Assembly (NCBI GenBank): GCA_018221105.1
Contig: JAAOYA010000010.1
Location: forward strand, 81,678-145,677
Length of the DNA stretch: 64,000 nt
From: Candidatus Woesearchaeota archaeon
Lineage (GTDB): Archaea; Nanobdellota; Nanobdellia; Woesearchaeales; JAAOYA01
Reading direction: 5' to 3'
Positions within the stretch are counted from its first letter, which is position 1. Every line of letters begins with the position of its first letter. The notes under the pieces were generated by a model. It ran no database searches. It saw only the letters and a program-made list of their open reading frames with translations, and was not told the DNA's origin. The position numbers and the translations under genes were made by a program. Shown here piece after piece: positions 20,631 to 29,401 of this stretch.

Positions 20631-22421
20631 ATGATACTTGGCAGGATAGTGGATAAGTTTACTACTACACATTTTAAGTTCTTAGTAGATGGTAGTGCGC
20701 ACAAGTTTGATTTTTGCCAGGTGTACCATAAAGATTATGGTTATGTATTGTGCCAGATTATCGAGTTGGAGCGTGATGCACAAAAAACTATTGCTCGTTG
20801 TAATATTGTAGGGTTTAAGGATGATCAGGACCGCTTAAAGCCTGTTAGGATTCCTTTTGAGCCTGGCAGCGAGGTTTTGACTGCTGAGGACGAGTACATC
20901 AATTCTATGATTAGTCCTGCTGATGTGTCAAGCAGTGCATTGATTGGTTTTTTAGAAGGTCGCAGTGTAGCAGTAAGTCTTAATTTGAGAACTCTTTTGA
21001 CTAAGCACTTGGCGGTTTTAGCTAAGAGTGGTGCTGGCAAAAGCTACACTGTCGGAGTTTTGCTTGAAGAAATTATTGAAAAAAGGGTTCCATTAATTGT
21101 TATTGACCCTCATGGTGAGTATTCAGAGCTTAGAAATCCTACTGATAACGTTGCAGAAAAGGAGCTCTTAGCAAAGTATAAACTGAAACCTAAGGGTTTT
21201 TCTGATAGTATTAAAGAGTTTACCACTAATAATTTACGATTGTCAAATAAGTTAACACCTCAAGAATTGTTGCATTTGTTGCCCTCTAAAATGAGTCCAA
21301 AGCAAGAAGGCTTGATTTACTCTGTTTTGCATGATGTTAAAATGACTAGTTTAGAAGAGCTTATCATGGCTTTGCAATCAATTGATGATAATACTAAATG
21401 GTCAATTGTTAGTGTTGTTGATTACTTGCGCAAGACCGGTTTGTTTAGTCAAGCTCCAACAACAGTTAGTGAATTAGTAAAACCTGGACAGTGCACTATA
21501 ATAAATCTTAAAGGTGTGGAACCTGAACTTCAAGAAATAATAGTTCACAAATTGCTTAGTGACTTGTTTAATGCTAGAAAGAACAATCAAATACCGCCTT
21601 TTTTTGCAGTTGTTGAAGAAGCGCATAATTACTGTCCAGAGCGTGGTTTTGGCGAGGCTAAAAGCTCTAAAATTATTAGAACTGTTGCTAGTGAAGGTCG
21701 AAAGTTCGGAATGGGCTTGTGTATTGTTAGTCAACGGCCAGCGCGTGTTGACAAAAGCGTGTTATCACAATGTACTAGTCAGATTATTTTAAAGATTACT
21801 AATCCTAATGATTTGAAAGCCATCACTTCTAGTGTTGAAGGTGTCACTAGCGACACTGAGGGAGAGTTGACTAGTTTGCCTATTGGCACTGCAATGGTTA
21901 CTGGAGTTACAGAAATGCCATTGTTTGTAAATATTAGGCCTAGAAAAACAATGCATGGTGGCAGGGCTGCCGACATACTAGCACAAGATGAGCCTAAGGA
22001 CTTATTAAAAGAAACGCAAGATTTTGAAGCTGAAGATATTTTGGCTGTTATAAAGCCTAAAATGACTGCAAAAGATATTGTTTTGATGAGCGAAGAGCCT
22101 GTAATTGTTGAGACTTATCTTATTCCTTGTTTACTAATAAAATGCAAGACTGACAGAGAATTTAACATTTTAGTTGATATGATAAAGGGCAGTGTGATTA
22201 AAAACTTGTCAGGCAATAATAATAAATTGCTTGATAGTGTTGATAGTTTGGAGCCAATGGAATTTTATCAAAGTATCGTTTACGCGCAAGTAGATTATAA
22301 AAAAAAGTTAGAAGCACACTTGACAAAAGAGCAGGTTCTTAAAAAGTTTGAAAAAAAGTGCACTGTACTACATAGCACTGATTGTTTTGTCGTCTACTAT
22401 AGTGTTAAGAGTAAAGTATAA
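20631..22421 (+). CDS. herA: HerA-like hexameric DNA translocase/ATPase
   Basis: N-terminal HAS-barrel-like region, Walker A 'AKSGAGKSYTVGVLLEEIIEK', 'PLIVIDPHGEYSEL', 'VVEEAHNYCPE', 'ASEGRKFGMGLCIVSQRPARVDKSVLSQC'. Confidence 0.93.
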   Translation: MILGRIVDKFTTTHFKFLVDGSAHKFDFCQVYHKDYGYVLCQIIELERDAQKTIARCNIVGFKDDQDRLKPVRIPFEPGSEVLTAEDEYINSMISPADVSSSALIGFLEGRSVAVSLNLRTLLTKHLAVLAKSGAGKSYTVGVLLEEIIEKRVPLIVIDPHGEYSELRNPTDNVAEKELLAKYKLKPKGFSDSIKEFTTNNLRLSNKLTPQELLHLLPSKMSPKQEGLIYSVLHDVKMTSLEELIMALQSIDDNTKWSIVSVVDYLRKTGLFSQAPTTVSELVKPGQCTIINLKGVEPELQEIIVHKLLSDLFNARKNNQIPPFFAVVEEAHNYCPERGFGEAKSSKIIRTVASEGRKFGMGLCIVSQRPARVDKSVLSQCTSQIILKITNPNDLKAITSSVEGVTSDTEGELTSLPIGTAMVTGVTEMPLFVNIRPRKTMHGGRAADILAQDEPKDLLKETQDFEAEDILAVIKPKMTAKDIVLMSEEPVIVETYLIPCLLIKCKTDREFNILVDMIKGSVIKNLSGNNNKLLDSVDSLEPMEFYQSIVYAQVDYKKKLEAHLTKEQVLKKFEKKCTVLHSTDCFVVYYSVKSKV

Positions 22422-22446
22422 AAATAGACTCGTTTAAACTAATATC

Positions 22447-22998
22447 ATGGCAATAATTGAAGTTTTTAACAAAGCTTATGATTTTACAGCTTTAGCCCTA
22501 TTGAAAACTATTACAATAATTCTTACTGTACTAATCGGTTTTATTATTGGAAGGTTTGCTGGAAAATTATCTTATCACCTTTTTAGAGAGTTAGAAATTG
22601 ATACTGTCTTGAGTAAAGCCACTAAAAGAAAGTTCAAATTACAAAAGCGTTTGAGTGCTTTTATAGAATTTTTTGTATATTTTCTCACTATTATTACTGT
22701 TTTGAACCAATTGGGAGTTACTACTGTGGTATTATATTTTGTTGCAGTGACTATTTTGTTAGTTATTGTTGTCGCATTAATTATGGGTTTTAAGGATTTG
22801 TTGCCTAACGCTTTTGCTGGCTACACGTTGTATCGCCAAAAATTTTTTGTTGAAGGTGACAGGATAAGAGTCAATGAAGTAGAAGGAAAGGTCATCAGTG
22901 TTAGTTTGTTAGAGACAAAGATTGAGACTAAAAAGGGAGATACTATTTTAGTGCCTAACTCAACTCTTGTTAAACAACAAATTGTAAAGAAAAAATAA
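22447..22998 (+). CDS. MscS-like small conductance mechanosensitive channel
   Basis: TM helices followed by 'FVEGDRIRVNEVEGKVISVSLLETKIETKKGDTILVPNS'. Confidence 0.88.
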   Translation: MAIIEVFNKAYDFTALALLKTITIILTVLIGFIIGRFAGKLSYHLFRELEIDTVLSKATKRKFKLQKRLSAFIEFFVYFLTIITVLNQLGVTTVVLYFVAVTILLVIVVALIMGFKDLLPNAFAGYTLYRQKFFVEGDRIRVNEVEGKVISVSLLETKIETKKGDTILVPNSTLVKQQIVKKK

Positions 22999-23265
22999 TC
23001 ATAGCATTTCTAGCGCGCTTACTAGATTCCAGATTTGTGTTCTCGTATAAGATTGCATGTTGTTGTCTGTTTCTAATTCTTCTAGGACGCTTAATGCTTT
23101 GTTAACGTTTATTGAAAGTTCTTTTTCTTCTGTTAGAATGCTTTTTAGCGTGATTAGTGCTTGGCGAACGTTTTTTGGTGTTGTGCTCTCAAGTTCTATT
23201 TCTTCAATAACTTCAAGTACTGGCACTAAACGTTCATCTATTGATTGTGTCATTTGATTCCTCAC
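22999..23265 (-). CDS. UPF0147 family protein
   Basis: 'IDERLVPVLEVIEEI..E..TPKNVRQALITLKSIL' ; likely start at the second Met (23253) behind 'gtgagg'. Confidence 0.85.
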   Translation of the reverse strand: MRNQMTQSIDERLVPVLEVIEEIELESTTPKNVRQALITLKSILTEEKELSINVNKALSVLEELETDNNMQSYTRTQIWNLVSALEML

Positions 23266-23269
23266 AGTA

Positions 23270-23599
23270 TCACTTTTTCATACTTTTTAGTATTTCTTTT
23301 TGCAGGTTTTCTGCTGTTTCTTTTAGTTTGCTTTCTTGTTTTTCTACAGTTTTAATACGTAGTTCGAACATGTCTTTTTTTTCTTTAAGTTCAACTTCTA
23401 ATTTTTTAGTTTCTGATTGTACCATTATATTACCAATTATTTTATAAGCGTTTTTCGCGTTTTTCATCTCTTCTAATGCGTTTTGTACTTCTAATAATTG
23501 CATTTGAAAGTTTTGTTTTTGCGCGTGAAATGATTGAAGATTTTGTTCTAGAATTTGTAATTGTGAAATATTAGCTTGTGAGTTTTGTTCTTTTGTCAT
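23270..23599 (-). CDS. pfdB: Prefoldin beta subunit
   Basis: Coiled-coil with prefoldin beta pattern 'YKIIGNIMVQSETKKLEVELKEK'. Confidence 0.85.
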   Translation of the reverse strand: MTKEQNSQANISQLQILEQNLQSFHAQKQNFQMQLLEVQNALEEMKNAKNAYKIIGNIMVQSETKKLEVELKEKKDMFELRIKTVEKQESKLKETAENLQKEILKSMKK

Positions 23600-23801
23600 T
23601 TTCTACGATTTTTTTTATTTTGTCATAAACAATTATTAGGTTTTTTATACCATTTGTGCTGGCTTTTAATGCTGTCGCGTCTTTGGCGTCAATAATTAAT
23701 TGATTTTTTTCAATGCTTATTTTTGAGCGAGTACGATCTATTAGTTCTGGCGTTAAGCACTTTACTAATTTTTGATCTTCTAAAATGAAGATTTTTTTCA
23801 T
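23571..23801 (-). CDS. KEOPS complex Pcc1-like subunit
   Basis: Short 'ALKASTNGIKNLIIVYDKI' Pcc1-like C-terminus, conserved position next to prefoldin/rpoP. Confidence 0.65.
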   Translation of the reverse strand: MKKIFILEDQKLVKCLTPELIDRTRSKISIEKNQLIIDAKDATALKASTNGIKNLIIVYDKIKKIVENDKRTKLTS

Positions 23802-23935
23802 CTTGCAAGTACTTTTGTAACTCTTGTTCGTGGTTTGAATAACATTTTAGAGCCACAATAAGGGCACCGAACTTTTTTGCGTAAATAGTCCATGCTGACT
23901 TCTTTGTTGCAATGAAAACACTTGTATACAGCCAT
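23798..23935 (-). CDS. rpoP: DNA-directed RNA polymerase subunit P (Rpb12)
   Basis: Not in ORF track (too short). Manual translation MAVYKCFHCNKEVSMDYLRKKVRCPYCGSKMLFKPRTRVTKVLAR*, with typical CxxC...CPYCG zinc ribbon; ATGA overlap with the downstream gene. Confidence 0.93.
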   Translation of the reverse strand: MAVYKCFHCNKEVSMDYLRKKVRCPYCGSKMLFKPRTRVTKVLAR

Positions 23936-23936
23936 T

Positions 23937-24170
23937 TTATTCTTCTTCTTCGCGCGCTATCATTTTTTGTGAAAACGAGTAAGCTTTACCGGCAAATTTA
24001 TTGTTGCATTTTTGGCATTGCCAAATACCGGCAGCTAAGCGTTTAACTCCTGCTTTTTTGCAATAAGGGCATTTTTGTTTTTTGTTGCGATAGAATTTTT
24101 CTATTTTTTCAACTTTTAATTTGGTGGTCTTTCCATACCTTACTCCGTATCTGTTTGTTGCTTTGCCCAT
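23937..24170 (-). CDS. rpl37ae: 50S ribosomal protein L37Ae (eL43)
   Basis: 'MGKATNRYGVRYG...CPYCKKAGVKRLAAGIWQCQKCNNKFAGKAYSF'; internal Met at 24170 is the real start, the track ORF extends into the tRNA. Confidence 0.93.
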   Translation of the reverse strand: MGKATNRYGVRYGKTTKLKVEKIEKFYRNKKQKCPYCKKAGVKRLAAGIWQCQKCNNKFAGKAYSFSQKMIAREEEE

Positions 24171-24186
24171 TTTTTTTTGATTGGTA

Positions 24187-24297
24187 TGGGGCTGCCCGGA
24201 TTTTCGACAACACCCCACTTTAGTGTGATTGTTTGTTTCGAACCGGGGTCGCAAGGTCCCAAACCTTGAAGGATAGACCAAACTACCCTACAGCTCC
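24187..24297 (-). tRNA. tRNA-Pro(TGG) with putative 36-nt T-loop intron
   Basis: Reverse complement GGAGCTG TA GGGTAGTTTGGTCTATCC T CAAGG TTTGGGA CCTTG CGAC CCCGG TTCGAA [acaaac...cgaaaa, 24201-24236] T CCGGG CAGCCCC A. Confidence 0.85.
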
Positions 24298-24398
24298 AAT
24301 TTTGTTGATGAAAATACCTGTTTTTATAAAGTTTTCCTTTATGGTCTCGTGCAGGGAGCCTAGCAAGGTTTATAAATACTGTCAAGTTCTGCTCTAAC

Positions 24399-25499
24399 AT
24401 GTCAAAAGTCAGTAGTTTGGAGCGTTCAAAACTCAAAAAGTTTGTCAAAGAGTTGGAAGGTTTTCGTAGAGGCGGGACTGAACTTGTCAGCGTATACGTT
24501 CCTCAAGGCTATGATTTGAACGCTATTATTAATCATTTACTTCAAGAGCAGGGCACTGCTTCAAACATTAAAAGCAAGCACACACAAAAAAATGTTGTTG
24601 ACGCCTTGGAGCGTATGGTGCAACATCTTCGATTGTTCAAAAAAACTCCTGATAATGGACTGGCAGTTTTTAGTGGTAATATTAGTGATAAAGAAGGCCA
24701 AAGTGACGTGCAAGTTTACAGTATTGAACCTCCAATGCCATTAAAGTTAAGGCTTTACCGTTGTGATAAGAGCTTTCTGTTAGAACCTTTAGAGGATTTG
24801 ACTGCGATTAAAGAAGTTTATGGCCTTGTAGTCTTAGATCGTCGCGATGCAGCTTTGGCTTTGCTTAAGGGCAAGGTTATTCAACTGCTTAGAAAAACTC
24901 ACTCTGAAGTTCCTGGAAAAACACGTGCTGGAGGACAAAGTGCTCAACGTTTTGCTCGTTTGCGCGAGGGCGCTGCTAAAGAGCATTATAAAAAGATTGC
25001 AGAGCACATGAAAAACGAGTTTTTGTACCTTGATAATTTGAAAGGTATTATTTTAGGCGGTCCTGGCACTACAACTGGTGATTTTCTAAATAAAGGTTAT
25101 TTGACTGGTGACATTCAAAAAAAGATTATTGGCGTCAAAGACTTGTCGTATACTGATGAGTTTGGACTGCAAGAATTATTAGATAAGTCGCAGGATTTGC
25201 TGGCTGCTGAAGAAATAGTTGATGAGAAAAAAATCATGGCACGATTTTTTGAACACTTAGCAAAAGATACTGGCATGACAGCTTACGGCGAAAAAGATGT
25301 TATGGCAAAGCTACAAATGGGAGCAGTAGACACATTATTGATATCTGAGAGTGCTGATGATAAAATTGTTGAAGAATTAGAAGCCAAAGCAGAAGAATTA
25401 AACACAACAGTAAAAATTATTAGTACAGACACTCGTGAAGGAGTACAACTACGCGACATTGGAAAAATAGCAGCAATATTGAGGTATCGAGTAGAATAG
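24399..25499 (+). CDS. prf1: Archaeal peptide chain release factor 1 (aRF1)
   Basis: 'GGTELVSVYVPQGYDLN', 'KTRAGGQSAQRFARLREGAAKEHYKKI', 'ILGGPGTTTGDFL'. Confidence 0.97.
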   Translation: MSKVSSLERSKLKKFVKELEGFRRGGTELVSVYVPQGYDLNAIINHLLQEQGTASNIKSKHTQKNVVDALERMVQHLRLFKKTPDNGLAVFSGNISDKEGQSDVQVYSIEPPMPLKLRLYRCDKSFLLEPLEDLTAIKEVYGLVVLDRRDAALALLKGKVIQLLRKTHSEVPGKTRAGGQSAQRFARLREGAAKEHYKKIAEHMKNEFLYLDNLKGIILGGPGTTTGDFLNKGYLTGDIQKKIIGVKDLSYTDEFGLQELLDKSQDLLAAEEIVDEKKIMARFFEHLAKDTGMTAYGEKDVMAKLQMGAVDTLLISESADDKIVEELEAKAEELNTTVKIISTDTREGVQLRDIGKIAAILRYRVE

Positions 25500-25520
25500 A
25501 ATTACTTGCCACTAGCAATG

Positions 25521-25570
25521 TCAGAAATTAGAAATTTCTGAGCATCCCGAAAAGCAATTAATTGCTTTTC
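25521..25570. terminator. Tandem palindromes between convergent genes
   Basis: tcagaaatt-aga-aatttctga (25521-25541) and perfect 22-bp palindrome gaaaagcaattaattgcttttc (25549-25570). Confidence 0.55.
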
Positions 25571-26751
25571 ATGATTTCTATTACGTCTTTGTGTTTTACT
25601 GGGTGATCCTTTCCAATTGGCAGTTTTGTTTTTACGTCTATTGCTTTTATGAAGTTCTTGCCAAAGTCAGTGTGTACTTTGTACGCGAACTCTAAAGCTG
25701 TAGTGTTTGATGGAATTAAAAATGCATCTGGCAAGATTTTGCCGTCAGCGTCTTGAAGGTTTGGGGCTGGAACTGGAAACACCACAATGTAGTTTAATAA
25801 TTCGAATACTGCTTTGTCAAGCACGTCTTGCACTCCTGTAGTGTTATAAACCTTTAATATGTTGTTTTTTATGAATTCTAATGCATTTTTTTGCTTGTCG
25901 TTGAGCTCTCCAATCACTTCAAAAGAATTTGTTCCTGGAATATATTTTATTAGCTCGTGTTTTGCTGCTTCTTTTAGTGCAAGTTCTGACTCTGAACTGC
26001 AAGGCACTAATAAGTAATCAACAAATTCTTTTTTTAGTTTTTCATAATTTTCTTTAGCGCCAGCAACGTCTATTTTGTTGCACGCTATTATCATTGGCTT
26101 TGTAGCTTTTCGGAATTCTGTTACTAACTGTTTTAATTGCTCTTCTGTCCAATTGATTGCTTTTTTGGGGTCTAAGGATAATTTTTTTATTGAATTTTTT
26201 ACTAGTTCTTCATCAATTTTTAGTCCACTGAACTGTTTTGCTATGCTTTTTATTATGTCACCGTGTTCTTGTTGTACTTGACGGCTGAATTTGTCCCAAA
26301 CTTTTTGAAATATTTGAAAGTACCACATGTCAAGTTCTACTTCTAAAAATTTTATGTCTTTTGCTGGATCGTGACTTCCTGCGCTTACTGGCTCTCCTTT
26401 ATCATTAGTTGAGCCACTGACATCGATTACGTGTATTAGAACGTCTGCTTGGCGTAAATCGTCTAAGAATTGATTACCCATTCCTTTGCCTTCGTAGGCT
26501 CCTGGCACTAGTCCTGCAACGTCTATGATATCTACTGGTATGAAACGATTGTTTAATGTGCAATGACCGCTTTTTGGACTGCATTGCTTGTCAAAATCTT
26601 TACAAACACACTCAATTTTTACAAATCCTACTCCATTGTTCGGTTTTATTGTGACGAACGGATAATTGGCTATTTGTATGTCTGCAAGTGTTAAAGCTTT
26701 GAAAAAAGTGCTTTTTCCAACGTTTGCCTTTCCTACTACCCCAACTAACAT
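25558..26751 (-). CDS. OBG/YchF-type GTP-binding protein with TGS domain
   Basis: 'VGVVGKANVGKSTFFKALTLADIQIANYPFVTIKPN', 'DVAGLVPGAYEGKGMGNQFLDDLRQADVLIHVID', C-terminal TGS-like region. Confidence 0.93.
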   Translation of the reverse strand: MLVGVVGKANVGKSTFFKALTLADIQIANYPFVTIKPNNGVGFVKIECVCKDFDKQCSPKSGHCTLNNRFIPVDIIDVAGLVPGAYEGKGMGNQFLDDLRQADVLIHVIDVSGSTNDKGEPVSAGSHDPAKDIKFLEVELDMWYFQIFQKVWDKFSRQVQQEHGDIIKSIAKQFSGLKIDEELVKNSIKKLSLDPKKAINWTEEQLKQLVTEFRKATKPMIIACNKIDVAGAKENYEKLKKEFVDYLLVPCSSESELALKEAAKHELIKYIPGTNSFEVIGELNDKQKNALEFIKNNILKVYNTTGVQDVLDKAVFELLNYIVVFPVPAPNLQDADGKILPDAFLIPSNTTALEFAYKVHTDFGKNFIKAIDVKTKLPIGKDHPVKHKDVIEIMKSN

Positions 26752-26832
26752 ATTGGATTTTTTTGTTTTGTTTAATATAAAATTTGCTGTTTTGACAGAT
26801 AGTTTTAAAAAGTTTGCAAGTACTGTTTTTTC

Positions 26833-27399
26833 ATGGCAAAAGTCTATGAAGAAGAAGTCATGTTTAACGAAGTTTTTAACCTAAAAGATGTTTACAATGT
26901 TCTTTATGAGTGGCTTGAAGAAAAAAATTATCGTGATAGTAAAGGCGATGAGAAAAAAGTTGAAAGGTTGTACTTGGATCGTTACAAAGAAGATGGCAAT
27001 CGAGAGCTCAGAATACTTTGGAAAACGTACAAACAACCAGATAATAAAAACTTCATGTACAACATTAATGTTTTCATGCGAGGACTAGCAATAAAAGATG
27101 TTGAACTTGTAAAAAATGGCAAGAAACTTGTAGCGCAAAAAGGCGAGATAACAATGATTTTTCAAGGTAACATGTTTTTTGGTGATGAACTACCAGGTGA
27201 TGAAGGTGAAGCTTTCAAAAAGAGCAAGTTATTTGGACAATTCAAAGATGCGCTAACAAAAAGAACCTATAAAAAAACTATTGAAATGCACGAAGACGAA
27301 GTAGAAGCTGACATTCACGCTTTAATTGAAGAAGTCAAGCAGCACTTGCGCTACCCTGACGTGACTCCACGAGCGACTTTTGCGCCTAAAAACCAGTAA
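26833..27399 (+). CDS. Conserved hypothetical protein
   Basis: Intact ORF ahead of tRNA-Thr. Confidence 0.6.
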   Translation: MAKVYEEEVMFNEVFNLKDVYNVLYEWLEEKNYRDSKGDEKKVERLYLDRYKEDGNRELRILWKTYKQPDNKNFMYNINVFMRGLAIKDVELVKNGKKLVAQKGEITMIFQGNMFFGDELPGDEGEAFKKSKLFGQFKDALTKRTYKKTIEMHEDEVEADIHALIEEVKQHLRYPDVTPRATFAPKNQ

Positions 27400-27434
27400 A
27401 GTTTTTAAATATCCCAAAAATCTTGTTCTCTTAT

Positions 27435-27507
27435 GCCCCCGTAGCATAGTAGCTATTGCGGCTGACTTGTAATCAGCAGGTCGCGAGTGCAATTCTCGCC
27501 GGGGGCT
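27435..27507 (+). tRNA. tRNA-Thr(TGT), integration target
   Basis: GCCCCCG acceptor pairs with CGGGGGC; anticodon arm GCTGA CTTGTAA TCAGC; T-stem GCGAG/CTCGC. Confidence 0.88.
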
Positions 27508-27509
27508 TA
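27492..27509 (+). repeat. att direct repeat, tRNA-side copy
   Basis: attctcgccgggggctta, identical to 46326-46343. Confidence 0.88.
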
Positions 27510-27599
27510 TCTTACATGGTCTAGTTCTCCTTTTTTTATTTTTTAGTACCATTGTGGTACTAGAAACATTTAAAGACCTATTTCTTGGAGGACTTCACA

Positions 27600-28775
27600 A
27601 TGAAAATTGATATATATAATCTGAAAGGCTCTCACGAGTCCGCCTTTAGACGATTAAATGAAAGCAAAATTCTAGAAAACAATAAAGAACTAATAACTGA
27701 ATTTGATAGGCACATTTATCGACAAGGATTAAGTATTGCAAGAAGAATAAAGTATTTAGTAATACTAAAAAACTGCGCAGAGATGTTAACAGTTAGTTTT
27801 GAGAAAGCAACAAAAAAAGATATAGAAAGATTAATTGAGCAAATAGCAGATACTGAAAAGTGGGGCAATGCTACCAAAAGAGATTACAGAATTTTTATTA
27901 AGCGTTTCTATAAGTGGCTTTTAGGGGATGACGAAGAGTATCCAAAGATTGTCAACTGGATAAGAACGGGTCATGGAAAAGAAACAAGTTTTGATATGAC
28001 AGAGTTGATAAAAGAAGAAGAACTCCAAAAACTATTAAACGTGACGAAGAACGCAAGAGATAGAGCTTTCATTCACGTTCTTTTCGAGTCAGGAACTCGC
28101 ATAGGGGAAATAGGAACACTGAAAAGAAAAAACATTTATTTCGACGAACGTGGCGGTTTAATCAAAGTAAACGGTAAAACAGGAGAACGGAGCGTGGGAT
28201 TATTCAAATCGGTGAACGATTTATATTTCTGGTATCAACAACACCCTGACAAGAGACCTGAAGCCCCGTTATGGTGTACTTTTAAGAAAGAACACGATAA
28301 TCTCTCATATACTTTTTTCAGAAAGATATTGAGAGAGGCATTCGAAGAAGCAGGTATAAAAAAACGTTATAACCCTCACTTGTTTAGGCATAGTAGACTG
28401 ACTTACTTATCACAGTTTTTTAGCGACCAACAATTAAAGATTTATGCGGGCTGGTCAAAGAGTAGCACAATGGTTGAGGTCTATAGTCATTTGACCTGTA
28501 AGGAAATAAACGAAAAACTTGCAGAGATTAACGGTGTGAAAATAAAGAACAAAGTTGAAGAGAACGAAAAGCCAATGACTTGCCCAAAATGTTATGCTCC
28601 CAATAATAAGAACGCCCAAACTTGTTATAGTTGTCACATAGTTTTAGATGAAAGGTTAGCCCAAAGCATAAGAGAAGTATCAGAAGGTGATAAATTAGTA
28701 GACCAAATTAAATCTAGCCCCGAAGCGATGAAACTATTAAAGCAGCTATCAGAAGTCTTGAACCAAGAAAAATAG
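27600..28775 (+). CDS. Tyrosine recombinase/integrase with C-terminal zinc ribbon
   Basis: 'FESGTRIGEIGTLKRKNI', 'NPHLFRHSRLTYLSQ', 'QLKIYAGWSKSSTMVEVYSH' catalytic R...HxxR...H...Y; 'CPKCYAPNNKNAQTCYSC' ; ATG 27600 preceded by ggagg. Confidence 0.95.
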   Translation: MKIDIYNLKGSHESAFRRLNESKILENNKELITEFDRHIYRQGLSIARRIKYLVILKNCAEMLTVSFEKATKKDIERLIEQIADTEKWGNATKRDYRIFIKRFYKWLLGDDEEYPKIVNWIRTGHGKETSFDMTELIKEEELQKLLNVTKNARDRAFIHVLFESGTRIGEIGTLKRKNIYFDERGGLIKVNGKTGERSVGLFKSVNDLYFWYQQHPDKRPEAPLWCTFKKEHDNLSYTFFRKILREAFEEAGIKKRYNPHLFRHSRLTYLSQFFSDQQLKIYAGWSKSSTMVEVYSHLTCKEINEKLAEINGVKIKNKVEENEKPMTCPKCYAPNNKNAQTCYSCHIVLDERLAQSIREVSEGDKLVDQIKSSPEAMKLLKQLSEVLNQEK

Positions 28776-28778
28776 TGA

Positions 28779-28924
28779 CTATTTCGCTTTCTAAAACCTT
28801 CATAATAATATAGTTTCGCAAAGGCTACCGAAAGCGAAGGAATAATACTTTGCTGGGTAGGCGACTATATATCATGCGTAGAGGAATAGGAGTTTTTCGC
28901 TTTCTTTTTAGAAATGCGAAATAG
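28779..28924. repeat. Imperfect inverted repeat with internal TTTCGCTTTCT copies
   Basis: ctatttcgctttctaaaa (28779-28796) versus ttttagaaatgcgaaatag (28906-28924); further copies at 28830-28838 (reverse) and 28895-28905. Confidence 0.6.
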
Positions 28925-29249
28925 AATGATGGAATTTTTTAACGAGAGCAGGTATTAGCTTAAACTCTCTCAAATCTTCTATTACTCCTTTTTCTTTTCG
29001 TGTATTCAAATAATCATTCTTGAACAATTGGCGTATTTCATTGTTAGCGTTAAACCCTAATTCTTTCCTTACTTGCATTCTCGTTTTGTATTTGAACATA
29101 AGACAGCGAATAATTGCTCTTTCTTTTTCAGTTAGTTGACTGCGCGGTTTGCCCAATCTTATTTTTCTTCCACGTTTTTGCATAAGTAGAGGATGATTTA
29201 TGTTTTTATAATATTTTCTATAATCAAAAAAAAGAGGCGTTTTTTCCAA
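28908..29249 (-). CDS. Small HTH-like DNA-binding protein
   Basis: 'LTEKERAIIRCLMFKYKTRMQVRKELGFNANNEIRQLFKNDYL' HTH-like pattern, basic N-terminus. Confidence 0.55.
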   Translation of the reverse strand: MEKTPLFFDYRKYYKNINHPLLMQKRGRKIRLGKPRSQLTEKERAIIRCLMFKYKTRMQVRKELGFNANNEIRQLFKNDYLNTRKEKGVIEDLREFKLIPALVKKFHHSISHF

Positions 29250-29401
29250 AAGTTAAAAGTTTTGGGCTTATATGAGTTCTAGATAAATTTTAATTTAATC
29301 AATGATTATAAAATACTAAGGGTTTTGATTATGTTTTCGTCATCAATAACAGTGAGGTATCACGAATTTAATTATATATTGTGGTAACTTACCAATTGAT
29401 T

